DNA from: Schistocephalus solidus | Taxonomy: Eukaryota > Platyhelminthes > Cestoda > Diphyllobothriidea > Diphyllobothriidae | NCBI GenBank assembly: GCA_017591395.1 | Contig: WEDG01003229.1 | Coordinates: forward strand, 61,713 to 125,712 | Direction: 5' to 3' | DNA length: 64,000 nt | Part shown: positions 36,445-47,041 of the stretch, in pieces | Layout of the letters: each line of letters starts with the position of its first letter | Position numbering within the stretch: the stretch's first letter is position 1 | Notes under the pieces: generated by a model | What the model saw: the letters and a program-made list of their open reading frames with translations, nothing else | Database searches by the model: none | Told to the model about the DNA's origin: nothing | Program-made: the position numbers and the translations under genes

Positions 36445-36660
36445 GTTGTGAGAGAGGACCCGACGGGCGTAGAATATCCGGTCAGGGAAAACCTGCACTG
36501 CAAGTTAATTTCACTTCAAGGTCAAAAAAATTGTCTCTTCTCCTGGCGCCTGCTGCAAGGTTTCGCCCCTCGCATGTGCTCGCGCACGCGTACCATTGGT
36601 AGTCTAGATCGGCCAATCAACTTCAAGGCTGACTCAAACAGGCTCTCGCTCAAGGCGCGA
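36445..36660 (+). repeat. Left member of a diverged direct repeat (partner 36925-37145)
   Basis: It shares with the partner the ordered blocks cctgcactgcaagtt, tcacttc-aggtc, ctggcgcctgc, caacttcaa-gc-ga-tca and gctctcgct. Between the two members, 36661-36924 is unique. Confidence 0.65.
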
Positions 36661-36924
36661 ATAGAGAAATTGATAAGGGGGCTGGATTTCACTGTTTTAC
36701 CCGGAGTTTTCCTGCAACGGCACATGGGGCCGAATAGATGGCTGTGGTTTCTGGATGATCTGGATGGTGCGATCGAGGCAGGCGTGACAGATGTTGACCA
36801 GGGTTGCAGGCACCGGTTCTACAATTCTAAGGTGGTAGATTATCAGTTACGTGATGCAAAAGAGGCGATTGCAGAAGGGACAGGCATATTGGAGCGGTAT
36901 CCACACTGCTAGCAGTTGGTGTCC

Positions 36925-37145
36925 GTAATGTCCTGAGGGGATGGGCACAGACATATCCAGTCAGTACAAACCTGCACTGCAAGTTGGAGTCACTTCCAGG
37001 TCCTTTAGTGTCTCGACTCTTGGCGCCTGCCACAACGCGGCACCCCCGCGCTTAACAATGGCTGCCTAGTTCCCAGACAATCACGACTATCCCAGCCACC
37101 CTGCCAACTTCAAAGCCGAATCAGACATGCTCTCGCTTGAGACCC
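36925..37145 (+). repeat. Right member of the diverged direct repeat
   Basis: Same blocks in the same order as 36445-36660. The pair could be solo-LTR-like ends of a small element or an old segmental duplication. The intervening 264 bp have an open frame (to 36912) with no recognised domain. Confidence 0.65.
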
Positions 37146-37149
37146 TGTG

Positions 37150-40100
37150 AAGCATCCCCAACCTCACTCAGCACAACGAATCTCGCGGCAGCGGACGTTT
37201 CGGCTGCCAACCAGCTACAATCTGTTTTCTAATCATTATGTACAATATACAATAGCCTTTCAACTGACTTCCAGCATCTTATCTTTATACTCGGGACAGA
37301 TCCTGCTGTTTGCAGTGGTTAGGATATCCTTATCACTTAAACTATCGTGACTGCTAGGTGTGAAGACTGTCTTCAGTAATGGTACCGACCTTGGTGACTC
37401 TCCTTCGTGTTGGGCGGTCGTTCAGTGATCGTTCGTTTTACTGAACGTAAACTGCACTGCTCTAGCTAGGGCGCGTAGCATGCGCTGGATGCTCAGGTCG
37501 TTTGACACTCATTATAAATCCCGTCTTGTCCTGGTGCTAGCGTCCTTCGAACTCACGACATCACTACACACGCTGCCCCTGCACAGTCTGGTTAACACAT
37601 GCTACGAGCCAATCTGGCCCCCGTTTTGGTCCAACGCAATCGCGATGCAAACCATGACAGAGTGATTTTTTGTGTTGTATTATGGCCGCTTGAGCTGTGA
37701 TGTTTACTATTTGGTTTTTGTGCATGCGCATACGACCCAATGGTTGAATGTGCTTTTCGTCTCTCCGTCGTAAGTTCAGGTGCATTCCCCTCCAACTCAC
37801 ACAGAGTTTTACAGTGCCCACTAAATTACTTCCGTTGGTCCAAGCAGACAGCTTACAGAGACTTCACGTACGCCAGAAGTGCAGTCAATGAAAGCTTGCC
37901 CTCGAGTGACTCAGTGGCGTTTTTCGGGTAACTGTGCTTTGGGTGCTACGATAATAGCCACGCTACCACTACATGTATCGGAGGAATGGATACCTTTAAC
38001 TCACAATTTGAAGACAACAGCCTGACTGAAGATAACAACATTTATTTGAGCGACTATTCCGCAGTAGGATAACTATAAGCATTACAAGTGCTGCCATGTG
38101 TAGCTACCCGCATGCATCTACTCTTGACATATTTTGAAATTATGATAACGTCAAGGTTGGCAAGGCTTTACAAGCCTTGTGTGGAGTTCGGAGCCAATTA
38201 ATGCAGCTTTACTTCGCTGATTGGCTGCTGGTGGACAAAGCCGAGGCCTAATCAATTCCATCTCCCAGATCTTTTATTCTGGAACCCTCGCGCCGGCACC
38301 TACCTTTCAACAGCCGCAAGAAGTGGATGCAACACCGGTGATTAGTGCGTGAATGAGTTTATAATGAAATATGCTTGCGCTTCATGTGCCGCATTCATCA
38401 AACCGTCCAGCGATGGAAAAGCATAGACCAAATGATCGAACGGTGCCGTGAGCGCAGCGGCTTAAACAGCGCCTCTACACGCGCCACACCAGGGCTGATC
38501 CCCACAACGTGTATCAGGCTTTCTGTAGGGGCGACTCGAATCACGTGTGGGTAATGATGTCATGCAGCCTGACCATCAGCTTGTGGTGGTCCGCTTCCGC
38601 GATCAGCGCCACCTCCGCCGACTCATCATGCCTTTGCCTGCAAAACCTTGTGTATTCGCGCCTGGCAACCTCTGTCCCACGCTCTTGATCAACTCACCGC
38701 TGGTGCTCCCTTTATCGACCTTCTGTATACCTTACGCTCCAGGTTATTTCGCTGCTGGAACCGCGCGAGTCTTGGCCCTAACCTCTTGAGAACTCCTAAC
38801 CAATCAAACTGCACTAGTTAACTGATTGGCTGCAGGCGCCAGAGGAGACACGGTTCGGGTTGGGTAGTTGCCTGGACAGACCGCTTACGGCAACCACTTG
38901 CGCAGCTCTTGTACGCTCTTCTACTCAGCAAAAAGCTTTTCCTACCTAATCCATCTTCCCTGACTTCTGACTAGGGAAACCTTGGTGTTGTCAACCCCAC
39001 AACTTCGAGAGGCCCTTAGAAGAACCGAGTTATTCAGTTATCTGGCAACTTTCCAATCCATGACCCGTAGCGTGTCGTGGTGAATTCGTGCATGTCATGT
39101 TTATTATAGCGAGGATGAATGCTCCTGTCTCATCAACACTGCACGATGCACCAGTCCCCTGTTCGAACACCTGTCAGCCAATGGGTGAGGGGACTAAAGA
39201 CAGTGCTTGACGCGTCGTGAATGGCAACGTCTAGGCCCATTATCAAACCCTACACTGGGTGCGAAGGTTCACGCTCAAGGTGTTTGTAGTAGCCAACTCT
39301 GTAAACCAGGCACAACACAAACTACTCAAGTGGTAGACGTTTTCCCATTTTTCTATCATAATTCGACTACACCTCGTAAAAGAGTTCGTAAAAAATAATT
39401 TCTTGAAAATTTGAATACAAAGGGTGCGTGCTACTTGTGACAGGGTCACCAAATTTCGAGAACGAAATCGTGCTTTGAAGTTTACCAACTATGTGATCTT
39501 TGTTTTCCCTTAAAAAATTGCATTGATATTCTAGCTTGTATGTAGCATAAATAAATAAATGAATGATAATCTACGTGAACAACCACGCAAACATTTGAAA
39601 AATTACTAAAAGCATACAGTTTTCTTCACCCAGGAGCAAATCCTTCATTGATACGAAATTTAAAGTAGACTTAATTTTCTGCGATGTGAGTGTAAGGAAA
39701 TCTTTGCGCATTACACCAGGAAATATAACTGACAAGTAGGAAAATCGCCCTTAATTTTTTCCAAAGTGAATTTTAGCGTTCGATGAACTTGATGCACTGT
39801 GTCCGGGGTTTGGCTTTATTAATCTTAACCTTCCTTATTACAGAAATGAAAGTAACGTATCCAGGTTAGGATCAAGGTTTTCTACAGCCAAAAAGCGCTT
39901 GTCATTCGCTAACTTTCCCATGAAGGGGTCCACTAGTAGGGATTAAAGAGGTGATGCCATCGCTACGCAGTAGATCTGGCAATAAAAATGATCACTGGAG
40001 CTTGCCGCACATTTACTGTGGAGCGAAGGAGCAGTTCTTTAGAAGTGCAACCATTATACCAACTGGGAAATCTCGCATAACAATCCCACCACAAAAATAT

Positions 40101-40385
40101 TTAATCTTCTCAGTGCGGATAATACTAGTGCAAAAAAAGAAATATCTATGAATAGCATCATTTTTTCACTATGATTCCCACTTCTTATTGAATCTATGAA
40201 TTCAAAAGTGTCGTTTAGATTGCGTGATGCTGCTTTGCGTCTAATCGACTTAATTGCTTCGGCCAGCTGCACATTCCTAATATCAAACGCTGAGGAAGGT
40301 CAGATTTGTGTATCTTTGGTAAGCCCTAAAGCCTTGGAGGGTTTTGTGCCCGTAGGCGTAAGATATTAAGATTCTTGTTTGAGTA
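37150..40385. other. No recognisable gene
   Basis: Only short frames. A tgattggctgc word recurs at 38219 and 38824. AT-rich stretches lie at 39500-39600 and 40080-40150. Confidence 0.45.
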
Positions 40386-40386
40386 A

Positions 40387-40387
<1 letters not shown>

Positions 40388-40435
<48 letters not shown>
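40388..40435. repeat. (AAT)n microsatellite
   Basis: About 47 bp of pure taa repeats. Confidence 0.95.
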
Positions 40436-40559
40436 GACTGGTCGATCACTGGAAATATTTTTATCATCCTCGTCAGCGGTAGAAACCAATCAATGATCAA
40501 GCACGTAAGTCTGGAGGAGACACTCTAAGGCCCTGTACTCTGGCAATAGATCAAAACAT

Positions 40560-40830
40560 GGTTTGACTGGGATTTCATTTGATGCCCAGATTTTAATCCG
40601 TTCTCGGCTCGTCTTGCTTCCGGTGTAAAGACTGCAAGTTTAACCTCATGTCCTGCTTCGTAGGTGTGGGCAGCCACATGTCGTAATTCGTCGCACAATT
40701 GCACAACCAGCTTAAGTTCCTGTATGCGCGATTCGATCATTTGTTCAGTTTGGACCTTGAAATATGGCCTAGTAATTTGGGATGACGTGGTTTTTCTCAT
40801 CAGCATACAAGACTCCAAGTCTTTTGGATT
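40560..40830 (-). pseudogene. PLE endonuclease-region fragment
   Basis: Minus-strand frame 40857-40525 includes IQELKLVVQLCDELRHVAAH followed by TYEAGHEVKLA. It matches the PLE block EQKLAVRLGDGLSQVAAHTY and ETGHEF at 45.8 kb. After that the frame diverges. No reverse transcriptase remains nearby. Confidence 0.65.
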
Positions 40831-40977
40831 CAAGAGAACATCAGAAGTCATTGTCAACTGACCTTATTCTCTATCCTGTCTCGTAATAAGCAATGGTGGG
40901 TTAAATGCAGCTGACAGCAGGTGAGAGTGGCTGTAAAGTCTGAACTTGCTCCCTTTTTCTTGCTACCCGAAAGTTCT

Positions 40978-41805
40978 ATTGTCGTAGTCCGACCGTATCC
41001 ACCGTGTGCGTCACAGCAGGGTGGTGCAGGGATGGTAACTTGCGCTGGATTACAGTGAGATTAGCCTTGCACTTCATCCACCTCACTCTCGCCTCCTCCC
41101 CCACCTGGACCCGGTGTGAAGAAAGATTCAAGAAGACCACAGGTGGGAGGGTCATAAAGACCACATTAAGAAGGAGCCATTGCAGCCTGACTGTTAGTCC
41201 GCCAGCCGTCCATTGCGTACGAACGAATGCACTGGACTGACCATGCGGTCCGAGTCACCCCGTCAGTTGGTAACCTTCCCAGTTACGGCTTTCAGCGCAC
41301 AGTGATAGTTTCAAGCGTGTCAGATGGTTTATAGTGAGGAAAAATTTGCTGAGCCGTCGACCTCACTCTCTCTCCCCCACACAATCAGACCACCTTCCGA
41401 GCGGGCGCATTGGCTGATGAGTCGGCGTACCCGTCTTCGCGCCCCGCAGCATGACCTGGCCCCCATAACGAAAAAACCAGAATTCACTAAATCAGGGGGT
41501 AAGACGGAGCCCTCACCGTCTGACTCCCAGTCGACTGAGCAGCCACTCAACGCACAACACACACCAGAATGACGGTCTGGTCTGGTATATAGCGTATGCA
41601 TAGCATCGATTCAGTCCTGGTGTTTACGGCGTGTGCAGCCGAGGACATCCAGGGCAGTGGATTGGACCGTGCCCGTTAGTTGGTACCAGCGGCTCTCCAC
41701 GGAGGCGTCCTCGTCGGCGAATGGGAGGTTGGCTAGCCGGTTCGTTAGTTCATTGCTGAAATGGAGAGGGTGAGCAGGCACTTTCAACAAAACAGTATTA
41801 GTGCC
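40978..41805 (-). mobile_element. Zinc-finger LINE, copy 5 (large internal deletion)
   Basis: On the minus strand, a linker piece VPAHPLHFSNELTNRLANL, ... SRWYQLTGTVQSTALDVLG (41805-41610) jumps straight into the 3'UTR (about 41600-40978), which ends at the family terminus, the reverse complement of gtcgtagtccgacc. RT and zinc fingers are missing. It belongs to the same subfamily as copy 4. Confidence 0.75.
41245..41508 (-). repeat. Unit B (source), part of the LINE 3'UTR
   Basis: 264 bp that recur almost exactly at 41927-42189. The only differences seen are a g/t change, c-count changes in homopolymers and a couple of substitutions. Confidence 0.85.
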
Positions 41806-41817
41806 ACTTTGGTCCCG

Positions 41818-41929
41818 CCAGCGGCCATTGTCACCAGAGACCGTATCTCCGGGTTCCGTCTTCAATAATCCCCTCAGTCAGCTGTTTTCCATTAACTCTT
41901 GCTTATCTATAATTTGTTTGATGTTTGCG
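41818..41929. repeat. Unit A, first copy (112 bp)
   Basis: Starts ccagcggccattg, ends gatgtttgcg. An apparently identical copy occupies 42191-42302. Not LINE-derived. Confidence 0.9.
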
Positions 41930-42189
41930 GTCCGAGTCACCCCGTCAGTTGGTAACCGTCCCAGTTACGGCTTTCAGCGCACAGTGATAGTTTCAAGCGT
42001 GTCAGATGGTTTATAGTGAGGAAAAATTTGCTGAGCCGTCGACCTCACTCTCTCCCCCCCACACAATCAGACCACCTTCCGAGCGGGCGCATTGGCTGAT
42101 GATTCGGCGTACCCGTCTTCGCGCCCGCAGCATGACCTGGCCCCCATAACGAAAAAACCAGAATTCACTAAATCAGGGGGTAAGACGGA
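41927..42189 (-). repeat. Unit B, second copy
   Basis: Near-identical, same-orientation copy of 41245-41508 placed between the two A copies. It shares the 3-bp word gcg with the end of A. Confidence 0.85.
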
Positions 42190-42190
42190 A

Positions 42191-42302
42191 CCAGCGGCCA
42201 TTGTCACCAGAGACCGTATCTCCGGGTTCCGTCTTCAATAATCCCCTCAGTCAGCTGTTTTCCATTAACTCTTGCTTATCTATAATTTGTTTGATGTTTG
42301 CG
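42191..42302. repeat. Unit A, second copy (112 bp)
   Basis: Same length and sequence as 41818-41929 as far as I can see by eye. Confidence 0.9.
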
Positions 42303-43440
42303 ACGCTTCAAGTTCACACTCCAGTTAAATGCCGAAAAGTAAGCAGTTACAGGACTTGAGACCACGACTAACTTTCTTCCTTGAGTGTTAGAGGAGAGGT
42401 TTATTGCCCTACTTCAGTCTAAAACATTCTTCTGAAATCAGTGCCATAATTTTGATAATAACTATGCGGTAATTGTAATGCTTTCGAGCAGACCTTTAGC
42501 GAGCAGGTCAGTTTTTTACCAGCAAGAAGCGATTTAGAGGGCAAATTGCTCCTCAGTCGATTTTTGACGTCAAGTGTGCATCTCGAAGTTCTCTGCAGTA
42601 AGCAGCTCTGCACAGAGAGAATGACAGGTCTGTGCATCAGCCAGAACCAGAGCATGTGAAAAAACAACCTCAGTGCTTGATCAAATGAGCTAATAACTGC
42701 AGATCGCAGGTTGTGAGGTGCAGTTACCTTTCGACGCTGACTAACTGAATGCTGGCGAGCACGTTTCCACGAGGCCGCTGCGTGAAATCAAACTGCGTAG
42801 CAGCTACTCCACCCTGGTGCCATACAAGGCTACAAGTAAGCTAATTCTGCGCTGAAATCGTGCAAGTTAGCTTTTCAATCACCCCTGACTATCGAGTCGG
42901 AAAATGCGAGGACGAAGAAGAATACGGGGCTACAACGTGGGACCTGAAAGTGTTCAGGTTCAGAAATGCTCGAGAAGTCCATATTCCCTTGCCCAAGTGT
43001 GTTCATTTTGTCATTCAGTCAGCTCAGAAGGGTAGTTTCTGGGTTCTGAAAGGTAATCAGAAGTATATGTTCTCATCGAAGCGGTCGCCTATGCAAGAAA
43101 TAGTTGTCCACTAGTTCTATGGTCTGCCGCGAAATGCGTTCATTGAACAGTCAGGACTAATGTCCAGCAGGAGACGTGTGTTATTGGTGAGGTTTATGCA
43201 GTCCTGGGCAGTCCGGGAAGGCTCTCAGAGCATATAAACGGGAAAAATTGCCATATCCTTTTGAAAAGATGAATTTTCCCATTCTCAGTCATTTTAAAAA
43301 GGTGCGTTACCTTTTTGTTTTACCGCATAACGCAGTTGTGAGGACTCCGGCCCATGCGTGCGCCTCCCCACGTTTTCCACGTGTCTTCTGGTATATGAAG
43401 GCCAGTTTTCAATGTTAAGCTTTTTGACTTTCCACAGAAC
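42303..43440. other. No recognisable gene; upstream part may be PLE 5' region
   Basis: A plus frame 42860-43114 of 84 codons begins at GTG, has no ATG start and matches no family I know. 43240-43440 could be the PLE 5' untranslated part, by position only. Confidence 0.4.
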
Positions 43441-43476
43441 CGAGTGTATGATAGTTGAGAAAATTAGTCGGTTGAA

Positions 43477-44681
43477 TTGGAACTAAAACGGGATACGTTG
43501 CAGCCATCCGTCACAGGGAGCTCGAACTTGGTTCACAACCTCTCATCCAAGGAACTAACGGAGCAACAACTACGAGTGCTGCGGCATGAAGCTTGTTGTA
43601 ACACCGTCGATGCCGACCCTGTTGAATTTACTGCAGCCATGGAAGCCCTGCATTTTGAGAACTGAAACGACCGACAACGAGAAACACTGCGTTCGACAAC
43701 GTCTCACCTCTTTGCTGATGGCTCACAGGCCAACCCAATGGGTTTCGAAGAGTGAGTCAAAAGCTATGAGGAAACCATAGACGGATGACAAATTATCATT
43801 CTACTAGCGGATAAGGGACGATGAACTGTCGTAATAAATCGAGAAGACTACAATGAGAAAGTCGAGGTTCTACTTAATGATAGAGAATTTTTCAAACCAG
43901 CACAGGATGCACAAGCCAACGCAGTAGCAGATCGGTTGAATAGATAACTCGGAGAATTCGAACGCTAAAATGTGATCACGGAGAACGAACGGCACCAAAT
44001 GAAACCAATGGATCCTGCCCTAGCTCGCTTCCTCGGTCTGTCAAAGATCCATAAACCAAGAGTTTCACTGCGGCCAATCGTTGTCTTTTAGGATGCACTC
44101 GAAACTGAAATTCCTCCAAAACAATTCTAATGCCTCAGTCTATTCAGCCTCCCAATTCCTGTCAGACGTTCAAGGTCAGAGGATTCAATCGGACGAAATG
44201 ATGGTCACTTTTGACGTGATGTCATTATTCATATCCATCCCGAAGAGTTTAGCACAGGCAGTCTTGCGCAGGAAACTTGAGGAATCATACGACGAAAGCC
44301 AGAGCTCGCTAAAAATTGAACATCTTATGAGAATGTTTGAATTTTGTCAAAAGACCTACTTCAATTTTGTCGGAGAAACCTATTAGCCAATCAAAGGGAC
44401 TCCAATTGGCTCCCCAATCTCCGATTAAGTGACAGAATTGGTCCTAAAAAAGCTGGAAAAGATTGTCTTAAACCAACAGCCGCCGATCTTTTGGCACCAT
44501 TACGTAGATGACACATTTGCTATTGTCAAGAGGGACATGCTGCAGAATTTCCATTATACCCTCAACTCTACCTTCCCAGTTATACAATTCACGAGGGACG
44601 GAGAAAAAGAGCTGCAGCTGCCATTCCTTGATATGCTCGTCAGGCGAAGTCCCAACGGCGAAATAGATACAGCTGTTAACC
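43477..44681 (+). pseudogene. PLE reverse transcriptase, degraded
   Basis: In order: NLSSKELTEQQLRVLRHEAC and TSLLMAHRP (N-terminal domain); FDVMSLFISIPKSLAQAVL (RT motif A; the catalytic Asp is in TFDV); EFCQKTYFNFVGETY; KGTPIGSPIS (motif B); and HYVDDTFAIVK (motif C, YVDD intact) at about 44500. Then come ELQLPFLDMLVRRSPNGEID and the break at about 44680. At least eight in-frame stops or shifts occur, mostly at 43665-44080. Confidence 0.85.
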
Positions 44682-44995
44682 TGTCACACCAAACCCCAGG
44701 TGGTGCACCACCCGACAATCTAACCCGCGACCCGTTGATCAGAAGTCGAACGCTCTAACCATTGAGCCATTGGCTCGTTGTCTTGCAGGTTTAAATCGGG
44801 ACTATTGACTTCCATTCGTTGATGAACGCTCACCGAGCGCTAACGGAATCCCCCCGTTCCGCTCTGCCTTGAGGCTGACACTCGAGCCCCGCCAGAATCC
44901 ACACAGCGACTAGTAGTAGAGTACACAGATGAATATTGCAAGCAGACAAGGGAGACTGGAATAGCCATTTCGGGCTTGTCAACGAATGCAAGTCG
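44682..44995 (-). repeat. tRNA-derived SINE unit(s), minus orientation, inserted in the PLE
   Basis: The minus strand reads SINE body (44990-44820: gctattccagtctccctt, gcctcaaggcagagcggaac, gagcgttcatcaacgaatg), then a tRNA-like head (44800-44725: atggctcaatggttagagcg, ggtcgcgggttagattg), then the start of another body (ggtggtgcaccacctgggg). That is body-head-body, as in the 5435-5700 copy. Confidence 0.75.
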
Positions 44996-45002
44996 ATAGT
45001 CC

Positions 45003-45309
45003 CTATATAAACCGGCAAGACAACGAGCCCGTGGCTCAATGGTTAGAGCGCTGTACTTCTGATCAATGGGTCGTGCGTTCGATCCTTGAGTGGTGCAACA
45101 CCTGGGATCGGGTATGACGGGCTGACGACAGCTTCTGTACCAACAATGGGTATTTTAGTCTCCCTCGATTTTGCCGGCAATATTTGCCTGCTTACTCTAC
45201 TACTAGCCGCTGTGTGGCTGCTGGCGGGGTTCGAAATTGAGCCTCAAGGCAGAGCGGAACGAATGAGTTCCGTTAGCGTTCGGCGAGCGTTCATCAACGA
45301 ATGCAAGAA
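45003..45309 (+). repeat. tRNA-derived SINE, plus orientation, full length
   Basis: A-box-like tggctcaatgg at 45032-45042 and B-box-like gcgttcgatcc at 45075-45085 mark the pol III promoter of the tRNA-derived head. The body follows with ccgctgtgtggctgctgg and gcctcaaggcagagcggaac. It ends gcgttcatcaacgaatgcaa near 45306. PLE sequence resumes at about 45312 with the codons for TVYRK. Confidence 0.8.
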
Positions 45310-45312
45310 ACG

Positions 45313-46036
45313 ACTGTCTACAGGAAGGCGACGAACAGCACGCAGCTTCTCATTTTTTGACAGCAACAATCCGGTGGCTCATAAAAGAAGCTGTATGAGA
45401 ACACTGCTCAAACGCATCTAGACTTATTGCACCAACCCGGCAGAAAAAGCACGTAAGCCCGTTAACTCTGCGACCAGTTTATGCGGAACGGCTATCCGAA
45501 GGTGTTCATAAGTCGATGCCTACCATAGCAAGACCCTATGGTATCGCATGCGCTGCCATACATCAAGGGCGTGTCAGAAGCGACCGTGCGCATTGCTGCG
45601 AGATTGGTGTCGAATTGCACCCCGGCCAAAAGCTACCATGCGCAGCAGGGTCATGAAAATCAAAGTCAGGTTAAATCCTAATGAGCAGTCGGGTGTAGTG
45701 TATCGAATCCCGTGCCAAAACTGCTCCCATAAATACACAGGACGGACTGGACGTATGCTCGGATCGCGCAAACGCGAGCAGAAGCTGGCTGTGAGACTGG
45801 GTGACGGCTTATCACAAGTGGCTGCCCACACCTACGAAACGGGTCACGAGTTTAACTTCGCAGCCACGAGGATAATTGCCCACGCCAGAAGCAAGACAAG
45901 CCGAGAACTGACGGAAGCCTGTGCCCCGATGAGAACTCGGCCAATCGATATATCGATCTGGCGCCGGCTTACAGGGTCCTGCGCAGTCATCTCCGTACTG
46001 GCGTCACCGATGTTTGATTGGGCTTACCCCGTATAA
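45313..46036 (+). pseudogene. PLE RT C-terminus and GIY-YIG endonuclease, degraded
   Basis: It resumes TVYRKATNSTQLLIF after the SINEs, then NNPVAHKRSCMRTLLKRI to the stop near 45419. The frame 45548-46036 holds the GIY-YIG nuclease: SGVVYRIPCQNCSHKYTGRT and GRMLGSRKREQK, with the cysteine pair CQNC typical of Penelope EN and YTG where YIG is expected. It continues QVAAHTYETGHEFNFAATRI and a C-terminal tail. The nuclease cleaves target DNA for insertion; this copy is interrupted before it at 45420-45547. Confidence 0.8.
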
Positions 46037-46054
46037 CTGTTGCTGTTTTTTTGC

Positions 46055-46110
46055 CACTTATCTCTGACAATGGACTCCAGTAAGAGTTCGAAAGCTCAGA
46101 CGAATATAGC
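46055..46110 (+). ncRNA. Decayed hammerhead-ribozyme-like motif, PLE tail
   Basis: CTGACAA at 46064-46070 stands where the core CTGATGA is expected. A perfect 6-bp stem II (GGACTC 46072-46077 with GAGTTC 46084-46089, one G-U) is followed by GAAA-GCT-C (46090-46097), where AGCT could form a minimal stem III and C is the cleavage nucleotide. Stem I starts TCT/AGA. Two core positions are changed, so activity is unlikely here. Confidence 0.5.
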
Positions 46111-46321
46111 CAGGATTCCGGCGAGCGAACCTCCAGTTTTTCTTGAAATTTGTGTGTGGATTAATTTGGCTGCTAGTCCACTACCGCAGCCGCTGCCGCT
46201 TCCGACCCTAGTTTGTGTATTTCCCTACCTGTTGAGTGCTTTCCACGGGAAAAATAGCGATTCAATGAATTAGATGATCATATAAACTTTTATTTGATCT
46301 AGTTTTTAAAAGAGTGAGTAT

Positions 46322-46738
46322 GCCTTGTATGGCCGCCTAAACAGGACACGAGAATGGGAACCGCCCACAATACATGTGGCTTTGCGCCCAATTCCAAGGA
46401 ACTTCTGCTTATGATTACGGTGAGGGTAAGGGTTAGGCTGAAGTTTGCGGTTATGGTCAGAGTTGGGCTATGATTATGCTCTGTCTCTGATGACGGATTC
46501 GAGTGATAACCCGAAACGTCAGGCAAATAAACCTATTGTTCCAGTGATCGTGGCTCCTTCTTCGTGACCTCACCTCTTCGCTTCTAAGGGTTAAGATTAA
46601 GGATACAGTTTAGTTTTTTTTAGCATTACAATAAGGGTATATTTGCCCTTTGTGAAATTTACCATAAGCTTACTTATTTTAAGCGGGCGTGGCGGTTCCT
46701 ATTTCCATGTCCTGTTTGGGCAGCCATACAAGATATCC
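46322..46738. mobile_element. Candidate element with ~50-bp terminal inverted repeats
   Basis: The left end (cttgtatggccgcctaaaca, ggaca, gggaaccgccca) and the reverse complement of the right end (cttgtatggctgcccaaaca, ggaca, aggaaccgcca) match closely. The interior holds gttagg-like words, the hammerhead-like motif at 46482-46525 and an AT-rich part. It has no coding capacity. A related left end appears at 24300-24350. No target duplication is obvious. Confidence 0.55.
46482..46525 (+). ncRNA. Hammerhead-ribozyme-like motif (best copy)
   Basis: Stem I: TGTCT (46482-46486) pairs with AGGCA (46521-46525), 5 bp with one G-U. The core CTGATGA is exact (46487-46493). Stem II is short and imperfect (GG/CC plus TT/AA with a bulge; 46495-46511). 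Then GAAAC-GT-C (46513-46520) gives G12 A13 A14, an ACGT minimal stem III and a GTC cleavage triplet. This layout, with a nearly loop-less stem III, is the one I recall as described for Penelope-like elements. Cleavage would fall after C 46520. Confidence 0.65.
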
Positions 46739-46744
46739 CTACCG

Positions 46745-46900
46745 CGAAAAATTTGAGGCCTCAGTGGGATTCTAACCCACGACAGCAAAGTGAAGGCTTT
46801 AGTACAGTAAAAAAATCTAGACACGTAACTATGCGGGTCGAACCCGGACTCCCTGGTCCTTGAGCATTAAGTTCAGAGCCCCATCATCAGATCATCCTGT
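46745..46900 (-). repeat. tRNA-like/SINE fragment
   Basis: The minus strand near 46880-46825 reads a tRNA-like gctctgaacttaatgctcaa, then ccgggttcgacccg. The latter is a good B box. The head differs from the SINE at 45.0 kb, so it may be another family. Confidence 0.4.
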
Positions 46901-47041
46901 CGACTGCAATGAGGAATATAAACTTGCGTGGGAATATCATTCTCGGATAATGTTACGTAGGAGACTAGTCCAGTATATTATTTGAGCTCCAGTTGGAAGC
47001 CTCAGCGATAAGCCACACACCGACAAGTAATTATAAAAAGG

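Larger units (their letters stand above)
43477..46140 (+). mobile_element. Penelope-like element (RT plus GIY-YIG endonuclease), split by SINEs
   Basis: It reads a Penelope-type N-terminal domain, RT and, beyond a 630-bp insertion (44682-45312), the remaining RT C-terminus, a GIY-YIG endonuclease and a tail with a hammerhead-like motif. PLEs are retroelements whose RT is related to telomerase. This copy has many stop codons and is not functional. Confidence 0.85.

Noticed and set aside
42860..43114. 84-codon frame upstream of the PLE
   Set aside because: It starts at GTG, has no splice support and no known domain.
45023..45095. A genuine tRNA gene
   Set aside because: A and B boxes are good, but the acceptor stem does not pair and the sequence is followed by a SINE body that repeats elsewhere.
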